The notes under the pieces are model-generated. The model had not been told where the DNA came from. It searched no databases and worked only from the letters and a program-made list of their open reading frames with translations. 64,000 nucleotides of DNA from contig DAKJ01000017.1 in assembly GCA_002496565.1 (NCBI GenBank), positions 245,998 through 309,997 on the forward strand. The letters run 5' to 3'. The stretch is from Methanosarcina sp. UBA289 (GTDB lineage Archaea; Halobacteriota; Methanosarcinia; Methanosarcinales; Methanosarcinaceae). Shown here in pieces: positions 27,517-36,772 of this stretch (positions are counted from its first letter, which is position 1; each line of letters begins with the position of its first letter). The position numbers and the translations under genes were made by a program.

Positions 27517-29115
27517 TCATTTTTTAGGGATAATTTCGTCTATTCTGAGTACGTTTCTTGCTGTTTCTGTGGCCGCTATTATTGCAAGTTTTTTTACTGC
27601 TGCCGAATCGTATACCTCTGGTCCTTTTTCGGTAACTTTTCCTGAAATGTCTATTCTTGCTTCAATTCCTTTTGAATATGCATTTCTCATCTGTACCAAA
27701 GCATCGATTGCATTCATTCCCATATTACGTGCCAGAATGGTTGGGATTTTTTCAAGGGCATCTGCATAAGCCTGCACTGCAAGCTGTTTTTTACCTGTCT
27801 GTGTTGCTGCAAACAGCCTGAGCATATGTGCGAGCTCAAACTCGATTGCGCCTCCCCCGTTTACAATTTCCTTATTTTTCAGGAAGAAAGCCGCATTATT
27901 CAGGGCGTCGTCGACTGCTTCTTCAACCTTGTCAAGTCCATATTTCACAGGTTCCCGGATCAGAATAGAAGCAATTGCCTTTTCTCTGACAGCAATAAAC
28001 ACAAAATTCTCCCCATTCTTCTTTTCAACCCTTATAATGTCTGCTTTACCAAGATCGTATGGGTGGATCTCATCATGCTGGGTCATCAGAGTCGTGCCTG
28101 TAGCTTCTGCAAGCTTTTCGAGGTCTTTCATCTTTAGTTTCTTGAAAGCCAGGATATTATTGTCTCGAAGCAGGGTTTCTATATACGGATCAATGTCCCC
28201 CTCAGAAAATAGCACATTTGCACCCGAATTTATGATTTTCCGGGCAATTTCCCCACACATTTCCTTTTTCCTCTCCTCAAACAGGATTGAAGTCTTCACT
28301 GAATCCATTTTGAGATTATGCTGGGGATTTAAGTATCCGCTCTTTATCTTGAGGTCATAATTTGTAATAAGGACTGCCGGATTTTCGAACGTTTTTGGCA
28401 TATCCTCTCTTGCAGGGTTTTCATCCAGAATCAGGCCTTCAAGGGCAAAAACTTCGGTTCCGCCGGTTTTTTTGAGCACTTTTACGTTTCTGTTAAGATC
28501 AATCCTTCCTGACTGCATCTCGTTCAAATGCTCAACAACTTTCAGGACGATATCAGTTACTGCTTCTGCCTGTTTTTTTTCAATACCTTTTCCTGTTGCT
28601 GAGCACAGGATTGTTGTCCGCACATCTTCTTCCGTTGCCTGCTTAACACTATACTGGATCATCTCGTACGTTTTTTTCAGGGCAAGCTCATATCCTTCTA
28701 TAATGGTTGTTGGGTGTACACCTTGTCTTATCAGTTCGATTGCGTTTTTTATAAGGTTGCTTGCTAAAATAACAGCAGTTTTTGTTCCGTCCCCGCAGGC
28801 TTTATCCATCGACTCGGCAAGCTTTTTAAGTGTGGTCACAATCGGGTGGAGCACATCCATTTCCTTCAAAATTACCTTGCCATCACTTGTGACAAAAATA
28901 TCCCCTACAGGGTTTATTATTATTTTGTTCATGCCTCTTGGACCAAAAGACGAGCCCAGCAAATCATCGATTTCAGTCGCTGCTCGTTCAAGCTGGTCAA
29001 TAAGCCCGTCTTCTTTTACAGGCTCGTCAATCAAGATTTTCTCTCGAACTGTTCGAGCAAGTTTTGCAATACCATCTTGGCTTTCAGGAGGAGTTGTTTC
29101 TAATTCGCTTGCCAT
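27517..29115 (-). CDS. Divergent group II chaperonin (thermosome-like subunit)
   Basis: 532 aa from the ATG at 29115 with CAGGGA upstream; an earlier in-frame TTG lacks support. It is clearly a thermosome/CCT homologue: LLGSSFGPRGMNKII (canonical TLGPKGMDK), VTSDGKVILKEMDVLHP, the ATP-binding GDGTKTAVILAS, NGGGAIEFELAHMLR and ATETARNVLRIDEII. Several positions depart from ordinary archaeal thermosome subunits, including GMNAID where GLDPID is usual and the lost Gly-rich tail. Methanosarcina acetivorans is known to have extra, divergent Hsp60 genes beyond the standard three thermosome subunits; this looks like one. Its position beside a methyl-sulfide methyltransferase suggests a dedicated folding role. 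Confidence 0.88.
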   Translation of the reverse strand: MASELETTPPESQDGIAKLARTVREKILIDEPVKEDGLIDQLERAATEIDDLLGSSFGPRGMNKIIINPVGDIFVTSDGKVILKEMDVLHPIVTTLKKLAESMDKACGDGTKTAVILASNLIKNAIELIRQGVHPTTIIEGYELALKKTYEMIQYSVKQATEEDVRTTILCSATGKGIEKKQAEAVTDIVLKVVEHLNEMQSGRIDLNRNVKVLKKTGGTEVFALEGLILDENPAREDMPKTFENPAVLITNYDLKIKSGYLNPQHNLKMDSVKTSILFEERKKEMCGEIARKIINSGANVLFSEGDIDPYIETLLRDNNILAFKKLKMKDLEKLAEATGTTLMTQHDEIHPYDLGKADIIRVEKKNGENFVFIAVREKAIASILIREPVKYGLDKVEEAVDDALNNAAFFLKNKEIVNGGGAIEFELAHMLRLFAATQTGKKQLAVQAYADALEKIPTILARNMGMNAIDALVQMRNAYSKGIEARIDISGKVTEKGPEVYDSAAVKKLAIIAATETARNVLRIDEIIPKK

Positions 29116-29200
29116 CTTTTTTCCCTGCTGTAAATTCAACCTGTTTTCTCAAAGCAACTCAGATTCTATCTAAACACAATTAATCCGGGTTTCAAAATCA

Positions 29201-29476
29201 CTATGATTGGGAACACTTTTCAGCATATTCTAAGTAATTCTCAGGGCTTTTCATTGTCAGATTCGTTTTTATAGGCGGCCCGGAAAATGAAAAGACTGTA
29301 AAGGCTGACCTTACAGGGCTTGATCCATATTCGTAATTTATAGGATGGGTCTCAATAATCGAATAGTGAAAAAGAGAATTCTCTGACGAGCAGCCATGCT
29401 CTGGCTTGCAGGCTTTAGGAGAATATGCCAGAATCGAAATCCTTTTCCTTTCTGCAGGTTTTTTCGGGCATTTCAT
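29201..29476 (-). CDS. Possible small hypothetical protein
   Basis: 91 codons, no recognised family. It is listed because its ATG is preceded by a good GAGGTGA site six bases upstream and because it lies in the same direction between the Mts gene and the chaperonin. The N terminus is basic and Cys-containing (MKCPKKPAERKR). No domain is seen; it could be a chance frame in the leader of the chaperonin gene. Confidence 0.3.
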   Translation of the reverse strand: MKCPKKPAERKRISILAYSPKACKPEHGCSSENSLFHYSIIETHPINYEYGSSPVRSAFTVFSFSGPPIKTNLTMKSPENYLEYAEKCSQS

Positions 29477-29560
29477 CCAGTTTCACCTCTTCCAGAATTA
29501 ATTAAGAAACTCTTTTTCCTTTCTTCGGGAGTCTGCATGCACTCTATAACTAAAAATACA

Positions 29561-29581
29561 GGATAGGCTGAAAGCCTATCC
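29561..29581 (-). terminator. Hairpin downstream of the Mts gene
   Basis: Perfect 9-bp arms GGATAGGCT / AGCCTATCC around a 3-base loop, 43 bp after the Mts stop codon and followed on the minus strand by TGTATTTTTAG. A likely terminator or 3'-end stabiliser of the methyltransferase mRNA. Confidence 0.65.
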
Positions 29582-29623
29582 TTTTATGCACAAGTAGAAG
29601 CCCACTTTTCTGTAAAACCGATT

Positions 29624-31519
29624 TTATCCCATAATTTTCTTGTAGATCTCCGGGCCCTTCTGTGCCACGGTATAGGTTTGGGCAGTAATGGAATCGCAGG
29701 GAGCTCCTGGGGGTACTTCACAACCTGTTGCAATCGCATATTTGGACTGCATTCCGTTTTCTTTAAGGGTTTGAAGTACGCTCTCCTGAAGCGCAATTGT
29801 GTCGGCCTTCATTTTTTCCAGGCCCTCTGGGCTGTTATCAAGGAAGATAATTGGGCTGACTTCACCGGCAAACATAGTTTCCTTGCCGTAATTGTTGATC
29901 AGATATTTGTGGTCTTTGGAACCTTTATTGACCTCATCCGGATAGAAAGTGTAACTGTAGTACTTTGTATCCCATTTGTTGATAAGATCCCAGTGTGGGG
30001 CATCGGAACAATTGTGGATAACGGTCGGCTTGTTATACTTCTTATAGAGAGGTGCAATCCTGTTCTGCATGACCTGACCTTCGGACTTCATATATTCATC
30101 AGCGCTGAGGATGACATTATTTGTCCACAGGGTAACCATACAGAGATTATCAGGCTGAGCTTCCTCGAACATACCTTTCATGATCTCTTCAACATAGGTG
30201 GTAGTCTTGTCAAGAGCCTTAAGGACAACATCCGGGTTGGTTCTGAGATCGGATAGTACACGAGTTGCTCCCATGATCTGGGTAAGAGCCACCATTGGGC
30301 CTTCAATCAGGGCTGTCATGGGTGCTCCAAGAGCGTGTGCCTTCTCGGTTGCGAGTTTATTGCCCTGGATAAGGTTATATGCACGGGTGCCTTCCTTGAT
30401 TTCCGGAACTTCCAGTTTTTCATAGTCTTCAAGGTGTCCTATAGCTGCAGGGGTATCCTCCTCAGGGTACCTGATAGTTGCTCCGAAATCTGCTGCGTCA
30501 ACACAGAGATCGGTCAGTCCCACGAAGGTGTCCATATTGAAGTATTTGATACCTGCTTCCACACAAGCTGCATATTTTTCGGCCTTTGTAGAGTAGTCAA
30601 CATAACTGCAGGGCACGAATTTTCTAGATACACCGCAAGCAAGGGTTGCAATCGGAAGCCTATCGACTTTCTTATCTTCAAGTGAGGCGGTGAACCTCTC
30701 TGCCTTTGTCATGGTTTCATTTAACTTGGGGATAACGGAGTCAAATTCTGCCATAACTTTCTCGGCGGTTACAAGGCCGATATCGATATTTTCTTTTACT
30801 CCTTTCTGAGCAAGGGACTCTTTATACTTCATTTTACTTTCTACAAGTGCGGATTCGCTCCAGGCATTCTCCGAAATCTCGCTGACAAGAGCGGTAAGGG
30901 TTTCGACTGCTGCACTTGCATCAAGAGCTGTGCCGTCTGCTCCGATGGATTCTGCATATTCTTTTGAAACAGGTGCACCGCCTACCATAACCACAAGAGA
31001 ATCCCTTATACCTTCTTCCTGAAGCTGTTCGATAACAGTTTCCATTCCTCCCATTGTGGTGGTCATCAGGGTGCTCATGGAAATTGCTGTTGCTTTGTTT
31101 TCCTTTGCAGCCTCTGCAAATTTTCCAAGCGGCACATCACAGCCAAGGTCAATCATATTGAAGCCGGCTGCAGTCATCATTGTCTTAACGAGGTTCTTTC
31201 CTATATCGTGGACGTCTCCTTCTACAGTGCCTATAATTACGTTCTGGGGAGCGGCACTTCCATCTACCTTAATGTAAGGGGTGAGAATTTCCATTCCTGC
31301 ATACATTGCATCGGCTGCAAGAAGAAGACTTGGCACGAATGCTTCTCCCTTTTCATACATATCACTTATAATCTTCATGCCTTTTGCAAGCCCGTCAACG
31401 ATTGCCTCATACGCATCAAGTTCTTCTTCAAGGACTTTTTGTGCGAATTCTTCTGCAAGTTCTTCGTCGCCTTCAACTACAGCATCAGCTAAAGCGTTTA
31501 ATATTTCATCTTTTGCCAT
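29624..31519 (-). CDS. Fused corrinoid protein / methyl-sulfide:CoM methyltransferase (Mts type)
   Basis: 631 aa in two parts. Residues 1-215 are a B12-binding corrinoid domain with the helical cap and the cobalt-ligand motif EGDVHDIGKNLV. Residues 265-631 are a uroporphyrinogen-decarboxylase-fold methyltransferase like MtsA/MtbA, with zinc ligands visible in VIHNCSDAP and ATGCEVPPGAP. Fusions of this kind (MtsD, MtsF, MtsH in M. acetivorans) move methyl groups from dimethyl sulfide or methanethiol to coenzyme M. Which paralogue this is cannot be settled here. AAGGAG precedes the ATG, and a 700-bp leader suggests regulated expression, as reported for mts genes. It is cytoplasmic. Confidence 0.9.
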   Translation of the reverse strand: MAKDEILNALADAVVEGDEELAEEFAQKVLEEELDAYEAIVDGLAKGMKIISDMYEKGEAFVPSLLLAADAMYAGMEILTPYIKVDGSAAPQNVIIGTVEGDVHDIGKNLVKTMMTAAGFNMIDLGCDVPLGKFAEAAKENKATAISMSTLMTTTMGGMETVIEQLQEEGIRDSLVVMVGGAPVSKEYAESIGADGTALDASAAVETLTALVSEISENAWSESALVESKMKYKESLAQKGVKENIDIGLVTAEKVMAEFDSVIPKLNETMTKAERFTASLEDKKVDRLPIATLACGVSRKFVPCSYVDYSTKAEKYAACVEAGIKYFNMDTFVGLTDLCVDAADFGATIRYPEEDTPAAIGHLEDYEKLEVPEIKEGTRAYNLIQGNKLATEKAHALGAPMTALIEGPMVALTQIMGATRVLSDLRTNPDVVLKALDKTTTYVEEIMKGMFEEAQPDNLCMVTLWTNNVILSADEYMKSEGQVMQNRIAPLYKKYNKPTVIHNCSDAPHWDLINKWDTKYYSYTFYPDEVNKGSKDHKYLINNYGKETMFAGEVSPIIFLDNSPEGLEKMKADTIALQESVLQTLKENGMQSKYAIATGCEVPPGAPCDSITAQTYTVAQKGPEIYKKIMG

Positions 31520-32217
31520 TGAAAATCTCCTTTTTTCTTAAAATCCAATCTGGCAGAGAACTGCCTTTCTTTCAGGATCTCAATTTTGTTGTATTTAGAT
31601 CCTTAACGGGCTCCACATCCCGTTAACGTAAATTCACACTCATAAGCTTTTTAAGCCACACAATAACCATTGATAAGTATGTTTTTCATACTATGTACAG
31701 CGTTTAAGGCATTTTCCGGATTTAGCTCCAGAAACTGTTATCCTTTTACTCAATGATTATCAGTTAGAGATTCTCTCTATTGTATATAGCTTAACTGATG
31801 TTGCTTTTCTATCCTCGAGCAATATTTTTCTCCTTTAAAAAATAAGCTTTTTCTGAAATATCATACTTGCCCGATTTTTCCAGCATATTAAATTCTCAAT
31901 ATACTAAAAATATTATATTTCCCAGATGTTTTTATCCTCAGCTTTTCTGCCGGAGGTGGCGACTTACAAGGAGATTGCAAAATTCCCCAGGTTCGAAAAA
32001 AAGAAGGCCTTAAATATTGAAGGGCTTTGAAAATTTTAAGGCTTGGCCCGTGTATTAAAGGATTAACTTGTAATTCAATATACAGAAATTAAGAATCCTG
32101 AAGAGCTAATCTTGCTACAAGTCAATAGCATTTATAAGATTCGGTGAAAATCAATAAAATGGCTCCTCACACCAGTCTCGTTCTCTCTTTTCACCTATTG
32201 AAAAGAAAAATAAAAGC
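31520..32217. other. Long leader/promoter region of the Mts gene
   Basis: About 700 bp without open frames. It contains the hairpin at 31603-31626 and AT-rich stretches; long untranslated leaders are common for Methanosarcina methyltransferase genes. It also separates the divergently read flavoredoxin pseudogene. Confidence 0.5.
31603..31626. promoter_or_regulatory. Inverted repeat in the Mts leader
   Basis: Arms TTAACGGG and CCCGTTAA (8 bp, perfect) with an 8-base loop, 84-107 bp upstream of the Mts start codon. It could be an operator for an Msr-type regulator or an mRNA hairpin. Confidence 0.5.
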
Positions 32218-32782
32218 ATGAAGCAATCAGTAGGAGCAAAACCACTCACATTTCCGGCCCTAACATGGGTTATCGGTACCTATGACATGAACGGAAAACC
32301 AACTGCCATGACTATAGCCTGGGCAGGAACCTACTGTTCGAACCCTCCATGCATCAGCATATCCTTAAGAAAAGCGACTTATAGCTATCCTGTATTATGG
32401 AAAACAGAGCATTTACGGTCAGCATTCCGTCAGAAGAATATTTAAGGCAAGCCGATTACATAGGAATCGCAAGCGGAAGAGATGGATATAAGTTTGAGGC
32501 AGCCTGCCTTATACCGGTAAGAAGCGAGCTTGTGCCTGCCCCATAAGTGGGAGAGTTTCCGGTCTTAATAGGGTGCAAACTTCTGCATACCCTTGAGATA
32601 GGACTTCATACTCTCTTTGTAGGAGAAATTCTGGACATCAAGGCCGATTAATCTGTACTCGATGAAAAAGGAAATCCAGATATTAGAAAATCAGGCCTGC
32701 TATATACAATTCTGGAAATGGAGACTATTATGATATGAGATGTAAGCTTGGAATAGCTTTTTCGATAGGAAAGGAATGCTAA
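32218..32782 (+). pseudogene. Flavoredoxin / flavin reductase-like protein, decayed
   Basis: The start MKQSVGAKPLTFPALTWVIG and the FMN-binding TAMTIAWAGTYCSNPPCISISLRK are intact. A frameshift near 32395 follows, then AFTVSIPSEEYLRQADYIGI, an in-frame stop after VPAP, a GEFPVLIGCKLLHTLEIGLHTLFVGEI block, another stop, and a frameshift before the natural C terminus (DMRCKLGIAFSIGKEC). All parts of a roughly 190-aa flavoredoxin are present in order, so the loss is by point changes and small indels and is recent on an evolutionary scale. Confidence 0.85.
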
Positions 32783-32911
32783 ATGAAAAAGCAATAGAAG
32801 ATATTAGGCAATTGTATATTCGGATAATGCATTAAAAGGCTAAAAAGGATTATTGATTTATTATTTTACTTTTATTCATCCTCAAAACCTTTATGTTCTC
32901 TAAAACGCTTT

Positions 32912-34111
32912 TTATTCCTTCCCGAACATTTTTTTTGCTATAACCTTCCATCCCTTCAGGTCTTTTCCCTCAAATTTCTCCTCCACGGCCTTAAGCAAGG
33001 AAGAAATATCCAGATGTTGCGGGCATTTTTCAGTGCATTGTCCGCATTGGATACACTGGGAAGCATATCCTGGTACATCGCCTCTTATTATCCCGCCTGG
33101 CTTTGCCACATACATAAGTTTTGCTTCTTTTTCATTTCCTGATAGGTAAAAGTTGTCATATACTTCAAAGCAGCCAGGAATGTCCACACCAGAAGGACAG
33201 GGTAAACAGTATCTACAGCCTGTGCAGCCTGTTTTCATAATCTCCCTATATTTTTGTTCTGCTTTTTTCACAATTTGCAGTTCGTTTTCTTTCAGGGAAT
33301 TCGGATAGGCTTCATTCGCAATTCTCAGGTTCTCTTCAAGATGGGATTCCTCATTCATGCCTGAAAGCACAACCGTAACCTCAGGTCGGTTCCACACCCA
33401 GCGAAGAGCCCATTCTGCAGGTGTGCGTTTTATAGGAGCCTCATTCCAGATCTCCTGAACTTCAGGAGGCACCAGTTTTGTCAGCTTGCCTCCGCGCAGA
33501 GGTTCCATGATAATAATACCCAGACCCTTTGAAGCGGCATACTCAAGTCCTTCCGTTCCTGCCTGGTTCTTTTCATCCAGAAAATTGTACTGTATCTGGC
33601 AAAAAGTCCAGGGATATGCGTCCACGATTCGTTTGAAATCGTCAATTGATCCATGAAACGAAAAGCCGGAATTTACAATTCGACCGTCAGCCTTTGCCCT
33701 GTCAAGGAAACCAAGAACATCAAGCTTTTCCATTTTATCCCATAAAGCCCCCACGAGTCCGTGTACAAGGTAATAGTCGATATGATCCGTCCTGAGCCTT
33801 TCAAGCTGGGCATTCAGGATTTTATCCATATCCTCTCGGTTTTTTATTATCCAGGAGGGAAGTTTTGTAGCAAGCTTGATTCTTTCGCGGTATCCATCAG
33901 CAAGAGCTCTGCCAAGGAAAGGCTCGCTTTCTCCCATATGATACGGCCAGGCCGTATCAATATAGTTTACTCCGTGGTCAATTGCATAGCGTACTTGCTT
34001 AGTGGCTCTTTCCTCATCTATCGTACCGTCTTCTTTTACTGGAAGCCGCATGCACCCGAATCCCAGTATAGAAAGTTTATCTCCATTTTGTGGTACTTCT
34101 CTGTACAGCAT
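32912..34111 (-). CDS. Aldo/keto reductase with C-terminal ferredoxin domain
   Basis: About 399 aa from the ATG at 34111, placed eight bases after an AAGGG site; the frame extends 48 codons further upstream without matching the family. The AKR TIM barrel has GFGCMRLP, the catalytic YIDTAWPYHMGESE region and LIxxLxxKxD-like HIDYYLVHG. The C-terminal 90 residues hold CTGCRYCLPCPSG and CIQCGQCTEKCP, two clusters of cysteines that should bind 4Fe-4S clusters. Such Fe-S AKRs are common in anaerobes; substrates are unknown. It appears monocistronic. Confidence 0.88.
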   Translation of the reverse strand: MLYREVPQNGDKLSILGFGCMRLPVKEDGTIDEERATKQVRYAIDHGVNYIDTAWPYHMGESEPFLGRALADGYRERIKLATKLPSWIIKNREDMDKILNAQLERLRTDHIDYYLVHGLVGALWDKMEKLDVLGFLDRAKADGRIVNSGFSFHGSIDDFKRIVDAYPWTFCQIQYNFLDEKNQAGTEGLEYAASKGLGIIIMEPLRGGKLTKLVPPEVQEIWNEAPIKRTPAEWALRWVWNRPEVTVVLSGMNEESHLEENLRIANEAYPNSLKENELQIVKKAEQKYREIMKTGCTGCRYCLPCPSGVDIPGCFEVYDNFYLSGNEKEAKLMYVAKPGGIIRGDVPGYASQCIQCGQCTEKCPQHLDISSLLKAVEEKFEGKDLKGWKVIAKKMFGKE

Positions 34112-34673
34112 TTCCATTACCCTTCTGCTTTTAAGTTGTTCCCTGATTTTTAATAGTTTTCCACCCCGAGTCCCAGCTTGGAAGAACGGTGCCTTTAAAA
34201 TGACATCATTAACGTAATTATACATTATCATGACTTTATTGAAGAAATAAATCATCTAGGATTCATAAATGTAGAAAATGTCAATTCAAAAATGTTATTG
34301 ATTCGATATATAAAAAAATCCAAGTTGATGTAAAAATTCGATTCTGTTCGAAAAATGTTATAAATTACTAACCCAAAAGAGTTAAAAGTCAAAAAAAATC
34401 CGGCATCTTGTTCTCCTAATATAATATTTAAAAATGATATTTAAAAATAATATTTTAAATATTATTTAATATACTATTTAATATATTATTTAATATATTA
34501 TTTAATATATTATATTAAATAGTATTAAATAACATTTAAGATATTCATTAAGTATAAAATAATTTAAAGGTAGCTTTTTACTTAACATAAGAAGTAATAA
34601 GATAAAGCCTTATGAAATATTCTGTAAGACGAATAATTCGATGGATCTATTAAAATTTTTAACGCTTTTAAAG
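34112..34673. other. AT-rich spacer
   Basis: Holds the leader of the aldo/keto reductase gene and the 12-bp repeats at 34461-34520; no gene seen. Confidence 0.5.
34461..34520. repeat. 12-bp AT tandem repeats
   Basis: Four to five copies of ATTATTTAATAT, one carrying a single C. Noncoding. Confidence 0.9.
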
Positions 34674-34973
34674 TTATAATATTCCTTTAAGGGCTTCTGA
34701 GGCTGTATAAACGCTTCCAACTCCAAAAATGTACTGAGTTATCCTTATTGCTTGCATTACTTCTTCTTTTGTTGCACCTGCCTGCATTGCCTGAGTTGCA
34801 AGGGATTTTACTCCGTTTACTGCACCGTTAGCTGCATCCAGGGACATTGCAAGCAGGAATTTGTACTTGAGAGGAATTCCGCCTTCCACAAAAGCAAGTT
34901 CACGTGTATTTTCAAGCAGGGTAAATAATTCAGGGTCCTGATCCACAATAACCTGTAAAGGATTTTCTGTCAA
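34674..34973 (-). CDS. Carboxymuconolactone decarboxylase (CMD/AhpD-fold) family protein without redox cysteines
   Basis: 99 aa. The CMD fold is indicated by VEGGIPLKYKFLLAMSLDAANGAVNGVKSLATQAMQAGATKEEVMQAI. In AhpD-like members a CxxC lies in the position occupied here by AANGAVNG, so this one cannot perform the disulfide chemistry; the His that follows is also absent. An adapted binding or non-redox role is likely. The ATG lacks a strong ribosome binding site. It is a single gene on the minus strand. Confidence 0.8.
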   Translation of the reverse strand: MTENPLQVIVDQDPELFTLLENTRELAFVEGGIPLKYKFLLAMSLDAANGAVNGVKSLATQAMQAGATKEEVMQAIRITQYIFGVGSVYTASEALKGIL

Positions 34974-35115
34974 TGTACCATCTCCGCTTTTCTTGAGGAA
35001 ATCTTGAGTTTAGTCTTTTCCATTTATTATGTTCCTTTATTAATTCTTATATCTAGCAATCAATTTAAAAACCTTCCTCCAAACAAACTGAAGACGTAGA
35101 AAAAGAAAGAGAATC

Positions 35116-35266
35116 GGTGGTAGAATGTCCGGACTTATCGAAACTGAGCCGATTGACAGTATAATTGATGGAATCTAGAAGCTTGACGGAGTTGTACTTG
35201 ACCCTGATTAATACAATGAAGCTGCCTGTGCTGCCTACACATAAACAGCCCAAAAATCTGCTTTAA
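35116..35266 (+). pseudogene. Internally deleted remnant of methanogenesis marker 8
   Basis: The plus strand reads GRMSGLIETEPIDSIIDGI, a stop, then LDGVVLDPD and, after a large internal deletion, INTMKLPVLPTHKQPKNLL and stop. These match the marker 8 protein at 2256-3104 (GRMSGLVETEPINAIINGI; INTMPLPVLPENKQPRELK). The N-terminal third and the middle are gone. It is a decayed paralogue. Confidence 0.85.
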
Positions 35267-35450
35267 GGAAAGTCACTCAGGCAGTAACTTATCGGTTTTT
35301 TGCATCTGTTATAGGATATATTTCTGAATTTCTTTTATTATATATCAGGTTATATATTCTATAACAGAATTTCAAATTTTATTATGCTCCATATTTCCCG
35401 GGTGTCGATTGAAATGATAAGCTACTACCTGAAGAACTGATTTGTTTCAA

Positions 35451-35582
35451 TTATTTTTCTTTTTTCCCTTTTTTGGCTGATTTTTCCTTCTTTGATGACT
35501 TATCAGCTGGAGCCTTTGCCTGAGGTTTTCCACAACTAGCCCCTGCTTTTGGAGTGTCGCCTATTGTAGATTTTTTTGACAT
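35451..35582 (-). CDS. Small Lys-rich protein of 43 aa, unknown function
   Basis: Its ATG at 35582 is preceded by AGAAGGGAT and, further upstream, by a TTTATAAC TATA-like box. It begins MSKKSTIGDTPKAGASCGKP and continues as a Lys/Ala/Ser-rich tail ending in alternating Lys and Glu. One cysteine. The basic, low-complexity sequence resembles the tails of nucleic-acid-binding proteins. No family recognised; the start context and lack of decay argue for a real gene. The IS630 insertion begins 87 bp upstream of its start. Confidence 0.6.
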   Translation of the reverse strand: MSKKSTIGDTPKAGASCGKPQAKAPADKSSKKEKSAKKGKKEK

Positions 35583-35668
35583 ATAGATCCCTTCTGTTTT
35601 ATTATTTTAATTAAGTAATGTGTATACTTACTTAAAGTTATAAATAAGTTTCCAGTCAAAATAATAAT

Positions 35669-36772
35669 TATAGTCTTCAACGCAACTTATTACACGTATT
35701 AACACTTACCTTTTCTTATGGTGGGGAAAGAACACATTCCTATTGATCGAAATATAACAACTCTTGATGAGATTAACGTTTTAATCAGACATGAAAACAA
35801 TTCAAGAGTGCTTAAAAGGCTCTATTTTGTCAAATTTAGGTTTTTAGGAGATTCTGTTGAAGAAGCTGCTACTAAAGTTGGAGTTACTAAGAAAACAGGA
35901 TATTACTGGCAAGAGGATTGGAATAAAGGCGGCTATGCCGCCTTGATACCAAATTTTGGTGGAGGAAGAAAATCCAAGCTTACTGATAATCAAATAAAAG
36001 AGTTAAGAATCTTGTTAGAAAGAAAGGATTACTGGACTACAAGAGAAGTTTTGGAGCTAGTAAAGGAAAAATATGGTGTAGAGTATTCACAAAAGCAAAT
36101 AGGAGTTATATTGCATAGTTTTAATATGTATCATTCAAAACCATATACTCTTGACTACAGAAGACCTGAAAACGCTGAGGAAATTTTAAAAAAAGTTAAT
36201 AGAAGCAATTCCAGCATATATTGGTCCAGATGACCAATATATCATAGGTTTTCTGGATGAATCTTCACCACAAACAAAAGCAAATACGCAACGATTATGG
36301 TCATTTAAAAAGCCTTTAATTATTAAAAATACAGATTGTATAAAGGCAAACGCATTTGCCTTTTATTCTATCAACGGCAGAAATCTGATCGATTTTATGG
36401 AAAGTTCAAAAGCAGAAAATGTATGTGAATTCCTTGAGAAAATTGTGGAGCAGAATTTAGGGAAAAGAATAATTCTTGTTCTGGATAATTCAAGGTCACA
36501 TCATGCTGATAAAACGGTATGGAAAGCAAGAGAATTAAATATCACACTTGTGTTTCTTCCTCCTTATTCACCAGATCTAAATCCTGTAGAATTTGTATGG
36601 AAAACGATAAAACGAGAAATATCTGTCAGATTTATTCAATCTAAAGAACATCTAAGAAACGTTATAAAAAATGAATTTATAAAAGTGGAAAAGTCATTAT
36701 CGTTTGCAAAGAAATGGATAGAAACGTTCAATCCACAAATAAAAAGTGTAGTTTGTTGAGTAAGGAACTATA
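35669..36772 (+). mobile_element. IS630-family insertion sequence
   Basis: About 1.1 kb bounded by imperfect inverted repeats TATAGTCTTCAACGCAAC and, at the right end, the complement reading TATAGTTCCTTACTCAAC. The ends carry TA, consistent with the TA target duplication of IS630/Tc1-type elements. It contains one transposase gene interrupted by a frameshift. Confidence 0.85.
35718..36759 (+). pseudogene. IS630 transposase, frameshifted at an A7 tract
   Basis: The first frame (171 codons) has the N-terminal HTH domains (SVEEAATKVGVTKKTGYYW; GRKSKLTDNQIKEL). The second, entered near 36190, continues LIEAIPAYIG, YIIGFLDESSPQ (first catalytic Asp), IILVLDNSRSHHAD (second Asp) and PPYSPDLNPVEFVWKTIK (Glu), i.e. 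a full DDE domain. The two frames join at AAAAAAA (36188-36194); removing one A would restore a single protein of about 345 aa. Either an inactivating slip or a transcriptional-slippage expression signal. Confidence 0.85.
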
